A stretch of DNA of 64,000 nucleotides, from assembly GCA_910577405.1 (NCBI GenBank), contig CAJTMG010000018.1:1-64000 (forward strand), in the 5' to 3' direction. Under the pieces are notes generated by a model. That model saw nothing but the letters and a program-made list of their open reading frames with translations. It was not told the origin of the DNA and did no database searches. The position numbers and the translations under genes were made by a program. Positions within the stretch are counted from its first letter, which is position 1. Each line of letters begins with the position of its first letter. The DNA comes from an uncultured Oscillibacter sp. (GTDB taxonomy: Bacteria; Bacillota; Clostridia; Oscillospirales; Oscillospiraceae). Below, piece after piece: positions 1-8,266 of the stretch.

Positions 1-2
1 CG

Positions 3-272
3 GAGGCCAAAGTTACCGCCCTACAGGAACAGCTTGACGCCGCCCAGTCTGCCTATAAAGAAGGACAGGCCGTCATGGACGCTCTGAATGCCCAGTATGC
101 GGACATCATCTCTTGGGCGGATATGTATGATGGAGCCAGCCTGGAGGCCAAGAAGATGATCGTCAACTGCCTTATCAAGCGAGTAGAGGTCTACCGGGAC
201 TACAAGCTGCACATCGACTTCAACATCGACCTGGAGCAGTTTGCCGCGAACCTTGCGATCAGTGTAGCATAA
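3..272 (+). CDS. Serine site-specific recombinase, C-terminal end (5' truncated by window)
   Basis: The reading frame is open from the window edge to the TAA at 270-272, so only the last 89 residues are visible. The part begins with a helical stretch rich in Ala, Gln and Glu that looks like a coiled coil. It ends with a segment around SWADMYDGAS and IKRVEVYRDY, which is typical of the C-terminal tail of large serine recombinases and resolvases of Firmicute conjugative elements and prophages. The catalytic N-terminal domain lies outside the window. Such genes usually sit at one end of the element they move. The tRNA-Ala and its partial copy just downstream fit an element boundary here. The family call rests on recognition of the tail only. 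Confidence 0.6.
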   Translation, partial: EAKVTALQEQLDAAQSAYKEGQAVMDALNAQYADIISWADMYDGASLEAKKMIVNCLIKRVEVYRDYKLHIDFNIDLEQFAANLAISVA

Positions 273-273
273 A

Positions 274-309
274 GCAAGAACCCCGTTTCCGAAGAAACGA
301 GGTTCTTGC
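274..309. terminator. Strong stem-loop after the recombinase
   Basis: GCAAGAACC and CGTTTC pair with GAAACG and GGTTCTTGC around a CGAA loop, with one unpaired base on each arm. It starts two bases after the recombinase stop. No T run follows, so it may be a terminator or an end structure of a mobile element. Confidence 0.6.
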
Positions 310-322
310 GTCACTCTCATGA

Positions 323-398
<76 letters not shown>

Positions 399-474
399 AG
401 TTTTTTCCAGTTCTGGTAGAGAGTGACAATTTTCAATTTTGACTTGTGCGCGGGGGTCGTACAACGACTGTGTT

Positions 475-499
475 GCGCTCCCAGCTGAGCTATACCCCC
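475..499 (-). pseudogene. tRNA-Ala 5' fragment
   Basis: The first 21-25 bases repeat the 5' end of the intact tRNA-Ala at 323-398 (GGGGGTATAGCTCAGC, then GGGAG), but two bases are missing in the D arm. The sequence then departs, and no anticodon arm or T arm follows. It is a partial duplicate, probably left by integration or recombination at the tRNA. Confidence 0.65.
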
Positions 500-706
500 A
501 AATGTAAGCAAATTATTCTGTTTTGTTTTAGCCGCTCTTGTTGGAACGATAATTATAATAGCAGGTATCCGGATAAAAGTCAAGGCTTTTTTGAAAAAAA
601 TTTGAGAAAAATTTTATAGTCCAAAAAGGTTGTCAAGATGACAGAAATGGGGTAAACTAACTAAAAAAGGGTCCATTTACGGACGAAGCTAAGGAGGACA
701 AAGAAG

Positions 707-1519
707 ATGGGACTGCTGGACAAATTTCGCAGGAAGGGCGCAGGGGAAGCGCCGGCCAAACCCACGAACGGCCCCAAGACAGACGAATACACCCCTGGGG
801 GCTCTCCCGTTTACCGTTACGAAGACCATCAGGACGAAGGTTTTCAACCGCCAGAGTCAGTAGGCGTGTATGCCCAGGAGGTAGAGGAGCATTTCGAGAC
901 ATTGTTCCCGAACCGCGGCAGCTTTGTGATTCATGAGATCATCAGTGACCTGGTGCATATAGACATTCACATCATGCGTCCGATGGAAGAGGCCAACTTT
1001 TACGTCCTCTACACCACTGGTATGAGCGACCTGCCCATGCACCTGCCGGATGAAATCTCGGACCGGGAGGATCTGAAATACGCAGAACTCTATATGTTTC
1101 TGCCGGCTGACTGGGATGTGGGCGAGGATTTGGACAGCCCTCAGGATATGCCCTATGAAAGCTACTGGCCTATTCAGATTCTGAAATTCCTGGCGCGATT
1201 TCCTCATGAGTACAAGACCTGGCTGGGCTTTGGACATACTATGCCCAACGGTCCGAAGTACGCTCCATACTGCGACGGCGTGGGCTTTGGCGGTATTGTG
1301 CTGGATTGGCATGGCGATAAAATGGGCCGGGTTGAGACAAAGGACGGACACGACGTGCTGCTGTATTTCGTCATTCCCGCCTATAAGGAAGAGATTGAGT
1401 ACAAGCTGAAATACGGAATGGAAGGTCTTCAGGAACGCTTCCGTGAAGGGGAACTGCCTGTGGTGCTGGACGTTCACAGACCAAATCTTTGCGCAGATTT
1501 TCACGAGATATTTGATTGA
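707..1519 (+). CDS. Suppressor-of-fused (SUFU) domain protein
   Basis: A 270-residue cytosolic protein with no signal peptide or membrane segment. The N-terminal 60 residues are basic and low in complexity. From about residue 55 to the end it resembles the bacterial SUFU domain, with a conserved core around VHIDIHIMRP, FYVLYTTGMSD and AELYMFLPADW, then LGFGHT and an aspartate-rich end. In bacteria this fold is known mainly from immunity proteins of polymorphic toxin systems and from stand-alone genes of unknown role. No toxin gene is visible nearby. The start is the ATG ten bases after AAGGAGG. It stands alone, with about 240 bases of gene-free DNA before the convergent ruvX gene. The domain call is good; the role is unknown. 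Confidence 0.8.
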   Translation: MGLLDKFRRKGAGEAPAKPTNGPKTDEYTPGGSPVYRYEDHQDEGFQPPESVGVYAQEVEEHFETLFPNRGSFVIHEIISDLVHIDIHIMRPMEEANFYVLYTTGMSDLPMHLPDEISDREDLKYAELYMFLPADWDVGEDLDSPQDMPYESYWPIQILKFLARFPHEYKTWLGFGHTMPNGPKYAPYCDGVGFGGIVLDWHGDKMGRVETKDGHDVLLYFVIPAYKEEIEYKLKYGMEGLQERFREGELPVVLDVHRPNLCADFHEIFD

Positions 1520-1761
1520 TACATTTTGTAATAAATTAAATATAAAATAACAGATCGGATAAATTTCCTGGCCAAGCAAAATACAATCCGTAGTTTTTAA
1601 ATGTACATATTACAAAACGGACTATAAGCAAAAGGGGCCGCTGGAGGGATGGCATAACATTATACAAGCCCGTAAAGGAAGAAACAATTCCTGCACTGGC
1701 TGTAAGAGCATTGATTTTACTGGGGCCTCTACATTAAGAAGCAGAATTTCCATGCTGGTTT

Positions 1762-2187
1762 TTATGTAGAATGATGGTTTTTCCGAAAGGTCAGATAGCC
1801 CTCCAGGATTAAGGAAGCGGCTACGGCGTCCACGAGCTTCTTGCGTTTTTTTGCGTTCTTCCCGGCGTTGAACAGAATCTGATGGGCGTCGATGGTAGTC
1901 CGCCGTTCATCCCAGAGCACCACTGGAAGCCCGGAAGCCGTCCGCAGGAGCTGGGCAAAGTCCTCCGTTTCTTTCGCGTGCCAGCCGATGGAGCCGTCCA
2001 TATTCCGCGGATAGCCCAAAACCAGCTCATCCACGCCGTGCTCCCGGGCCAGGGCTGTCACACGTTCTGCTGCCACGTCGGGACGGTAGGCGGTAATCAC
2101 GGTGGTAAAGCCCGTCAGGAATCCGGTGGGGTCAGAGATGGCTATGCCAGTATGTGCGTCGCCGTAATCAATGGCCATAATGCGCAT
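1762..2187 (-). CDS. ruvX: Putative pre-16S rRNA nuclease / Holliday junction resolvase RuvX (YqgF)
   Basis: A 141-residue member of the YqgF/RuvX RNase H-fold family, of normal length for the family (about 135-150). The first strand carries the acidic motif MAIDYGDAHTGIA, with the metal-binding Asp at residue 6. Later motifs are LVLGYPRNMDGS, the LWDERRTT segment and DAVAASLILEGYL with the C-terminal Asp. The family trims the 5' end of 16S rRNA in E. coli, and a resolvase activity has also been proposed. It lies 21 bases downstream of the small unknown gene on the same strand, so the two may be cotranscribed. Confidence 0.93.
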   Translation of the reverse strand: MRIMAIDYGDAHTGIAISDPTGFLTGFTTVITAYRPDVAAERVTALAREHGVDELVLGYPRNMDGSIGWHAKETEDFAQLLRTASGLPVVLWDERRTTIDAHQILFNAGKNAKKRKKLVDAVAASLILEGYLTFRKNHHST

Positions 2188-2208
2188 AAGCAGTCCTCGC
2201 TTTATCGT

Positions 2209-2571
2209 TCAGTGTTCAGTCCAGCCGTCGAAACGAGTGGAAATCTGCGGGTCGTAGAGGGGACAGCCGAATGCCTCCAGCACGTCCATCAAAGCGTTCA
2301 TATCCTCGCCGCGCATACCATAGCAGTCAAAGCGGACGATCTGCGGCGTGGTAAAAATCTGGAACGCACCCCGGCCCTCTTTTTCATAGTCAGAAGGAGA
2401 AAGGGCGGTCCAGTCGGAAAATTTTTCGGCAATCTTACCAAGGATCTCCTGAATGGGAAGCATCTCCAATCCTTCCACAGTCTCCCCATCACAGCAGGCC
2501 GTTTTGTAAACTTTGGCGTCGTCATGGGATGAACCGTCCTGATAACGCCAGAAATCCAGATCTATGCTCAT
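2209..2571 (-). CDS. Conserved hypothetical protein
   Basis: A 120-residue soluble acidic protein that I do not recognise. A TTG at 2592 in the same frame would give a longer form, but GGAAAGGAG lies about ten bases before the ATG at 2571, which I therefore chose. The protein is rich in Asp, Glu and aromatic residues (DLDFWRYQDG near the start, FDCYGMRGEDMNALMDVLEAFG near the end). It resembles the small globular proteins found beside SUFU-type genes, but no named family can be assigned. It precedes ruvX on the same strand. Confidence 0.6.
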   Translation of the reverse strand: MSIDLDFWRYQDGSSHDDAKVYKTACCDGETVEGLEMLPIQEILGKIAEKFSDWTALSPSDYEKEGRGAFQIFTTPQIVRFDCYGMRGEDMNALMDVLEAFGCPLYDPQISTRFDGWTEH

Positions 2572-2804
2572 TTGCACAGCGCTCCTTTCCAAGTCCAGAT
2601 CATGATATCACAAAAGCCAGCACCAATGCAAGTCCTATTTCGGTTCCACTTATGCACTTCATCCTCTCCGCGTCCTTTTTCTCCATTGAACCACATTTTT
2701 CCCGTTTTCAAGTTTGCTTTTGATGAAGAGGCATAGAATAGACCAAAAATTGACAATATATGTACAAGGAGATACAATAAACAACGTAAAGAGGTGGCGG
2801 CATT

Positions 2805-3107
2805 ATGTACAGGAATGTTATTGATATTCATAAAGAAGTTCCAAGTGATATTTTAAAGGTATTGGCCATGATGGCGGACAGGGCTTTTGATAACCGTGCC
2901 GGGAAAGTAAAGAATGTAAGCGATTGTCCTTATAGATTTATCTATGAAGGCGGCGAAAGAGATTATGGCTGTCTGAATCTGGGTATGCTTTCCCTTTGTG
3001 AGGAAAAGGCTTTTGTTTCCAATGTCCTGAACTGGAACTGGATTGACGAGGACGAGCCGGACGAAAGTTGTGATGTACTTAAAGAAATGTTGATTCCAGT
3101 GAGGTAA
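2805..3107 (+). CDS. Hypothetical protein
   Basis: A 100-residue protein of unknown family, soluble and slightly acidic, with several Cys residues and an acidic WIDEDEPDESCD stretch near the C-terminus. AAGAGGTGG precedes the ATG. Its TAA ends six bases before the first possible ATG of the next gene, so it is probably cotranscribed with the C-S lyase. Low GC compared with its neighbour suggests a different origin. Confidence 0.55.
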   Translation: MYRNVIDIHKEVPSDILKVLAMMADRAFDNRAGKVKNVSDCPYRFIYEGGERDYGCLNLGMLSLCEEKAFVSNVLNWNWIDEDEPDESCDVLKEMLIPVR

Positions 3108-3113
3108 GCGTTT

Positions 3114-4337
3114 ATGGCAACAAAGGCCTTGCAGAAATATAATCCCTCTGACAAAGGAATACCTGTTATGTGTTACGATTTTGATCAAATTATTGACCGC
3201 TCCGGAAATCATGCCGCGAAATACGACGAACGCGCCAAAAAATTCGGCACCAGCGACGTGATACCCCTCTGGATTGCCGACATGGATTTCCGTACCTGTC
3301 AGCCGGTGATTGACGCCCTGACCGCCCGCGCGCAGGAGGGGATCTGGGGCTATACGGCGCGTCCGGAGAGTTACTTCGAGGCCGTCCGGGGCTGGCAGAA
3401 ACGCCGTCACGGGTGGGAGATTGACCCGAAACTGATGAGCTTTAGTCTGGGAGTCGTCCAGTCCATCAGCGCCTGTGTGCGGCTCTTTACCCCGGAGGGC
3501 GGCACGGTGCTCATTCAAACGCCGGTCTACTCGGAATTCTACGATATGGCGGAAGCCTGGGGCCGTAAGGTGCTGGAATGTCCCTTTGCAGAGCAGGACG
3601 GAAAGTGGACGGTAAACTGGACGGATTTCGAGGAAAAGCTGCATCACGCGGACCTGTTCCTGCTCTGCAATCCCCACAATCCCCTGGACATCGTCTGGAC
3701 CCCGGAGGAACTGCGCCGCATGACCGAACTCTGCATAAAGCACCATGTCCGGCTGTTCTCCGACGAAATCCACGGCGACCTGGTCTTTCACGGCAAACGG
3801 CATACCCCCACCGCGTCCCTGTCGCCGGAAATTGCACGGTATGTGATGACGGGCATTTCCGGCTCCAAGACCTTCAATCTGGCGGGTTTGCAGGCCAGCG
3901 CCATGGTCTTTCCGGACAGGCATACAAAGCATATTTTCGATCGCTTCTGGCATCGGATGGACATCCACCGCAACAACGCCTTTTCTCTTACTGCCATGGA
4001 AGCGGCCTTCAACGGCGGGGAGGAATGGCTGGAGCAGCTCCTTCCCTACCTCTCCGACAACTTCGACTTTGTTGTGAACTTCTGCCGGACCCGCATCCCA
4101 AAAGTGAAGACCTACGCACCCGACGCGACCTACCTGATGTGGCTGGACTGCCGGGACCTGGGTCTGGAAAACGACGCCCTTCGGGATTTCATGATTCATA
4201 AGGCGGGCCTGGGCCTGAATGAAGGCTGGTCCTTCGGCCGTCAGCTCAAGGGCTTTATGAGGCTGAACGCCGCCTGTCCAAGGTCCGTCCTCTCGAAGGC
4301 CCTGACACAGCTTGAAGCAGCCGTCAACAACCTGTAA
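3114..4337 (+). CDS. PatB/MalY-type PLP-dependent C-S beta-lyase (aminotransferase class I/II fold)
   Basis: A 407-residue fold-type I PLP enzyme. Key segments are IPLWIADMDF near residue 60, the NPHNP motif of the cofactor site, SDEIHGDLV with the PLP-ring Asp, and SGSKTFNLAG with the Schiff-base Lys. This order is typical of MalY/PatB cystathionine beta-lyases, which split cysteine conjugates into a thiol, pyruvate and ammonia. After NPHNP the usual VGR is replaced by LDI. The start is uncertain: ATG 3114 follows GAGGTAA, while ATG 3168 (MCYDFD) matches the usual N-terminus of the family and follows AAAGGAA. The exact substrate cannot be told. Confidence 0.9.
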   Translation: MATKALQKYNPSDKGIPVMCYDFDQIIDRSGNHAAKYDERAKKFGTSDVIPLWIADMDFRTCQPVIDALTARAQEGIWGYTARPESYFEAVRGWQKRRHGWEIDPKLMSFSLGVVQSISACVRLFTPEGGTVLIQTPVYSEFYDMAEAWGRKVLECPFAEQDGKWTVNWTDFEEKLHHADLFLLCNPHNPLDIVWTPEELRRMTELCIKHHVRLFSDEIHGDLVFHGKRHTPTASLSPEIARYVMTGISGSKTFNLAGLQASAMVFPDRHTKHIFDRFWHRMDIHRNNAFSLTAMEAAFNGGEEWLEQLLPYLSDNFDFVVNFCRTRIPKVKTYAPDATYLMWLDCRDLGLENDALRDFMIHKAGLGLNEGWSFGRQLKGFMRLNAACPRSVLSKALTQLEAAVNNL

Positions 4338-4340
4338 TAT

Positions 4341-4384
4341 AAAACGCCCGGTCCGTCAAAAGCGACAGATCGGGCGTTTTCATT
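4341..4384. terminator. Bidirectional terminator
   Basis: AAAACGCCCG pairs with CGGGCGTTTT (4371-4380). A runs on one side and T runs on the other allow it to work for both the lyase on plus and the Na/Pi transporter on minus. Confidence 0.85.
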
Positions 4385-4474
4385 TTCTGCAGCGTGTCCC
4401 ATAATCCGGGAAAGACCGTTTCACAGATGATTCCTGATTCTTTCTTCACTCCGAAAGGCCCGTTTCTGACCCCA

Positions 4475-6217
4475 TTACGGCAGTTTGTATTTGTTCATGT
4501 CCTGTTTCAGGGTAGCGGAGAACTCTGTAGCCTCCTTCATGTCATGGAGGTAGGCGTGACGGTCCGAACGGTCCTCCCGCTCCTCAATGACGCAGACCGC
4601 AATGTTGGAGCAGTGGTCAGAGACGCGTTCCAGATTGGTCAGCAGGTCGTTGAGGACAAAGCCCAGCTGGATGGTACACTCGCCGTTTTGGAGCCGGTGG
4701 ACGTGCCGGGCCCGGATCTCGTCGGTGAGCTGGTCAATGGTTTCCTCCAGCGGTTCCACGGCACGGGCGGACACGGGGTCATCGGCCTGGAAGCTGCTGA
4801 CGGCAAGGTGCAGAGCTTCTTCCAGGGCGTCCTGCAAGACTTTCAGTTCCGCGGCGGCAGAGGCAGAGAACGTGATGCCCTTTTCCTTCAACTCACGGGC
4901 GGACTCCTGAATATTCAGCGCGTGGTCCCCGATACGCTCAAAGTCGTTGATCGCGTGAAGCAGCCGGGACACCGTGTGGATATCCTCCATGGACAGGCCG
5001 TGCTGGGAAATCTGTACCAGATAGCCGCTGAGACGGTCTTCGTAGAGATCCAGCTTGCTCTCGCCGTCCAGAATTTTGCCCTCTCCCTCGGCGCTGTATG
5101 TATGGAGCTGCTTCAAAGACGCAAGGATGCACTCCTGGGCCAGGGCCGCCATATCGTTGGTCATGGAGACGCATTCGCTGACTGCCGCGCCGGGGGTACG
5201 GAGCAGCAGGGGGTCCAAGAAGGCAAACTCCATGGACTTGTCCTCTTCCTTGACAGCCTTCCGCGCCAGCGCTTCCAACTGGCGGGAGAAGGGCAGGAGC
5301 AGGATAGTGGTAAAGATATTGAAAATTGTATGACAAAGAGCAATACCGCCTGCGCCGATGGCATAGTCCATAAATCCGAAATGGAAAATCAGGTCACCGC
5401 CGTAGAAGAGAAGCAGCCCTGCGGTAGTGCCAATAACGTTGAAGGACACATGAATCACCGAGACCCGCTTGGCCCCTCTGGAGACGCCGATGGAGGAAAT
5501 CAGGGCGGTGACGCAGGTGCCGATATTCTGACCCATAATGATTGGAATGGCCATACCGTAGCTGAGGGAGCCGGTCAGAGCCAAGGCCTGCAAGATACCC
5601 ACGGAGGCGGCGGAGGACTGGATCACCGCCGTAAAGACCGCGCCCACCAGCACGCCCAGGATGGGATTATTGAAAGCCGTCAGCAAATCGGAGAAGCCCG
5701 GCAGATCGGCAAGAGGACTGACAGCGTTCTTCATCATATCCATGCCGGCCATCAGAATTGCGAAGCCGATCAGGATACGGCCCACATCCCGGCGCCGCTG
5801 TCGTTTCGAGGCCATGATCAACAGGATGCCCACCAGCGCGAACAACGGCGAAAAGTTTTCCGGCTTCATAAGATTCAGGAGGAAACTCTCGCTTTCAATG
5901 CCCGTCAGCGCCAGAATCCAGGCCGTCAGGGTCGTGCCCACATTGGACCCCATAATTACCCCGATGGTCTGTCCCAGATCCATCACGCCGGAGTTCACCA
6001 TGCCCACCAGCATCACCGTCACAGCGGAGGACGACTGGATCGCAATGGTAATCCCCGCGCCCAGCAGCAGGCCCTTGATGGGATTGGAGGTCATTTTTTT
6101 CAGCAGGCGCTCCAAACGGCCGCCAGCCATTTTCTCCAGGCTCTTGGACATGGTGGTCATGCCATAGAGGAAAAAAGCCAGGCCGCCGCAGAGGGCAAAC
6201 AGGGAAAAGATATCCAT
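4475..6217 (-). CDS. Na+/phosphate cotransporter family protein with PhoU-like C-terminal domain
   Basis: A 580-residue membrane protein of the NptA/YjbB type. Two Na/Pi-cotransporter repeats are visible, each with the hallmark QSS motif (IQSSSAVTVM in the first, IQSSAASVGI in the second) among about nine membrane spans in the first 310 residues. The remaining 220 residues are helical and soluble and look like PhoU, with LHAINDFERIGDHALNI and LERVSDHCSNIAV. The family moves phosphate with sodium, and some members are exporters. The start is ATG 6217 after AGGAG at nine bases; a longer form from 6262 would add 15 residues with no better site. It is a single gene, convergent with the lyase. Confidence 0.92.
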   Translation of the reverse strand: MDIFSLFALCGGLAFFLYGMTTMSKSLEKMAGGRLERLLKKMTSNPIKGLLLGAGITIAIQSSSAVTVMLVGMVNSGVMDLGQTIGVIMGSNVGTTLTAWILALTGIESESFLLNLMKPENFSPLFALVGILLIMASKRQRRRDVGRILIGFAILMAGMDMMKNAVSPLADLPGFSDLLTAFNNPILGVLVGAVFTAVIQSSAASVGILQALALTGSLSYGMAIPIIMGQNIGTCVTALISSIGVSRGAKRVSVIHVSFNVIGTTAGLLLFYGGDLIFHFGFMDYAIGAGGIALCHTIFNIFTTILLLPFSRQLEALARKAVKEEDKSMEFAFLDPLLLRTPGAAVSECVSMTNDMAALAQECILASLKQLHTYSAEGEGKILDGESKLDLYEDRLSGYLVQISQHGLSMEDIHTVSRLLHAINDFERIGDHALNIQESARELKEKGITFSASAAAELKVLQDALEEALHLAVSSFQADDPVSARAVEPLEETIDQLTDEIRARHVHRLQNGECTIQLGFVLNDLLTNLERVSDHCSNIAVCVIEEREDRSDRHAYLHDMKEATEFSATLKQDMNKYKLP

Positions 6218-6377
6218 ACTGCAACTCCTCATTTCCGGGTCCGTCCAAAATTTATCGGACAATTTATCCTATGCGGTATTTCCATTATATATGTGTTTTC
6301 CCAGTTTTGGAAGAGGGCAATTTGACAAAACGCAAAATTTACGCAAACTTCTGTCATACTGTATAAAAATCTGTGTA

Positions 6378-7910
6378 CTATTTGTTGTTTTCCACCATTT
6401 CCTCTAAAGAATCCTCCAGCTCTTCCTTGGCGGGAGGGGCACAGCGGCCATAGAGGGCGTTCTGGGTACGGATTTCTCTGGCCAGGTCCGGGGTCAAAGC
6501 GTCGGAGGAAAGCCGCCAGCGCCAGTTTCCCAGAGGCACTCCGGGGACGTTGATGCGGCTCCGGCTGTCCAGCCCCAGATAATCCTGCATCTGTGCCACG
6601 AACAGCTCTGCCACGCTGCTCTGTCCCGTCCGGAGAAGCGCTTTCCGTACATTCTCGGCACCGGCAGTTCCCAGGTAGGCTTCCGCAAAGGCCCGCTCTT
6701 CCTCTGTTGCGTTGGCGTACCATCCGGCGGCGGTGTCGTTGTCGTGGGTGCCGGTGTAGCAGATGCAGTGTGGCGTGTAATTATGGGGCAGATAAGCGTT
6801 ATCGGGACCGGAAAAGGCAAATTCCAGCACCTTCATGCCAGGCAGACCGGAGACTTCCCGGAGTTTGTGTACCTCGTCCGTCAGAATGCCCAGGTCCTCA
6901 GCGATAAAGGAGATCTGGGGGAACCAGTTCAGCAGGACGCCCAGCAAATCCATACCGGGACCCTGTTCCCATGTTCCGACCTTGGCCGTTTTCGATTCCG
7001 CGGGGATGGCCCAATAGCTTTCCAAGCCCCGGAAATGATCTATCCGAATGGAATCAAAGAGCTTTGTGGCCCCCTCTACCCGGCGAATCCACCAGCCGAA
7101 GCCGTCCCATTTCATAGCCTGCCAGTCGTAAAGCGGATTTCCCCAGAGCTGGCCGTCCTCGGAGAAGTAGTCCGGAGGAACGCCCGCTACCTTTGACGGC
7201 TTCCCTTCGCTGTCCAGCAGGAATTCCTTCCGTTCGCTCCAAACGTCGGCGGAATCCAGTGAGACGTAAATCGGCAGGTCACCGATCAATCCGATCCCCA
7301 GGCTGTTCACGTACTCCTTCAGCTCCGCCCACTGGGAGAAGAACCAATACTGCACACAGCTCTGGAACGCCACTTCCTCCGCCAGTTCCACCCGCCAATG
7401 CTCCAGGGCGTCGGGTTCATGGCGGCGCAGGCCCTCGTCCGGCCAGTCGAACCAGGCGTAATTCTCAAAATGCTGTTTGGCCGCGCGATACAAAGCGTAA
7501 TCTTTCAGCCACGCGGTACGTTCTGTAAAGTCCCGCACTGCCTGCGCCATCTCGCCGTCCACACGGGAAAAGGCCGTCCGCAGCAGGGCTTCACGGCTCT
7601 TTTTCAGCTCGTCGTAATCGATTTGGTCGCTTTCCGGTACTCGGGCCGTTTCCAGCTCCTCCGCCGTCAGAAGACCATCCTCTGCCAGAAGCTCCAGGTC
7701 AATGAAAAACGGGTTTCCGGCCAAGGTAGACTCACTGGTATACGGCGAATTGCTGTGTCCAGTAGGGCCTACGGGGAGAATCTGCCACCACGACTGACCC
7801 GCTTCCTGGAGAAAATCGGCAAACCTGCGGGCTCCGGAACCCAGAGAGCCGATGCCATAGGGGGACGGTAAGGAAAATACTGGTAATAGTATGCCTGCGG
7901 AACGCTTCAT
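6378..7910 (-). CDS. malQ: 4-alpha-glucanotransferase (amylomaltase, GH77)
   Basis: A 510-residue cytosolic GH77 enzyme of normal length. It opens with the family signature RSAGILLPVFSLPSPYGIG and WWQILPVGPTG. The catalytic nucleophile Asp sits in IRIDHFRGLESYW, and the acid/base Glu in FIAEDLGILTDEV; TGTHDNDT near residue 400 carries the third acidic residue. The enzyme moves alpha-1,4-glucan pieces between chains in maltodextrin and glycogen metabolism. It has its own promoter just upstream (7943-7971), and no partner mal genes lie next to it. Confidence 0.95.
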   Translation of the reverse strand: MKRSAGILLPVFSLPSPYGIGSLGSGARRFADFLQEAGQSWWQILPVGPTGHSNSPYTSESTLAGNPFFIDLELLAEDGLLTAEELETARVPESDQIDYDELKKSREALLRTAFSRVDGEMAQAVRDFTERTAWLKDYALYRAAKQHFENYAWFDWPDEGLRRHEPDALEHWRVELAEEVAFQSCVQYWFFSQWAELKEYVNSLGIGLIGDLPIYVSLDSADVWSERKEFLLDSEGKPSKVAGVPPDYFSEDGQLWGNPLYDWQAMKWDGFGWWIRRVEGATKLFDSIRIDHFRGLESYWAIPAESKTAKVGTWEQGPGMDLLGVLLNWFPQISFIAEDLGILTDEVHKLREVSGLPGMKVLEFAFSGPDNAYLPHNYTPHCICYTGTHDNDTAAGWYANATEEERAFAEAYLGTAGAENVRKALLRTGQSSVAELFVAQMQDYLGLDSRSRINVPGVPLGNWRWRLSSDALTPDLAREIRTQNALYGRCAPPAKEELEDSLEEMVENNK

Positions 7911-7942
7911 TATAAAACCCTCCCAAAATTCAGACTTCCTCT

Positions 7943-7971
7943 ATTGTATGGGACTGCGCCTGGATTGTCAA
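7943..7971 (-). promoter_or_regulatory. Sigma-70-type promoter of malQ
   Basis: On the minus strand, TTGACA (7966-7971) and TACAAT (7943-7948) are separated by 17 bases, about 33 bases before the malQ start. A GGGAGGG ribosome site follows. Confidence 0.8.
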
Positions 7972-7989
7972 GCGTCTGCCTGTGCGGTT

Positions 7990-8093
7990 TCCGAAATCAT
8001 GCGATAGGAGTACAGAGGCGCAAACGTCACATCGTTGTGGACACCATGGGAAATCTAATGGCGGTGGTGATTTATGTTCTCAATGGCAATTAG
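7990..8093 (+). pseudogene. IS transposase scrap (IS4/IS5-type DDE family)
   Basis: In the frame ending at TAG 8091-8093 the translation contains RRKRHIVVDTMGNLMAVVIY. This closely matches the conserved KGRKRHIVVDTLG segment before the second catalytic Asp of IS4/IS5-type transposases. About 30 codons remain. Both ends are lost, so it is a dead remnant in the 356-base gap between malQ and the LacI gene. The rest of this gap shows no gene. Confidence 0.5.
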
Positions 8094-8266
8094 GAGTTTG
8101 AGGTTTATTCGGGCAGTGAAAAACAGCGATTATTTCACGGAGGCAGCGCCATGAAACGCAGAACCACGGAGATGGGGATATTATGAAACGCCGCATTGCA
8201 GGCCATCCAGAAAGCGCTCTCTTGTGTATCTTCCCCGGACTGCTCCAATTGTTTTACCGATTCTGT

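Noticed and set aside
475..499. A second functional tRNA-Ala
   Set aside because: Only the 5' end is present, with a two-base gap in the D arm.
4394..6325. Open frame of 643 codons on plus over the Na/Pi transporter
   Set aside because: Low-complexity His/Gln/Gly-rich translation, typical of an antisense shadow.
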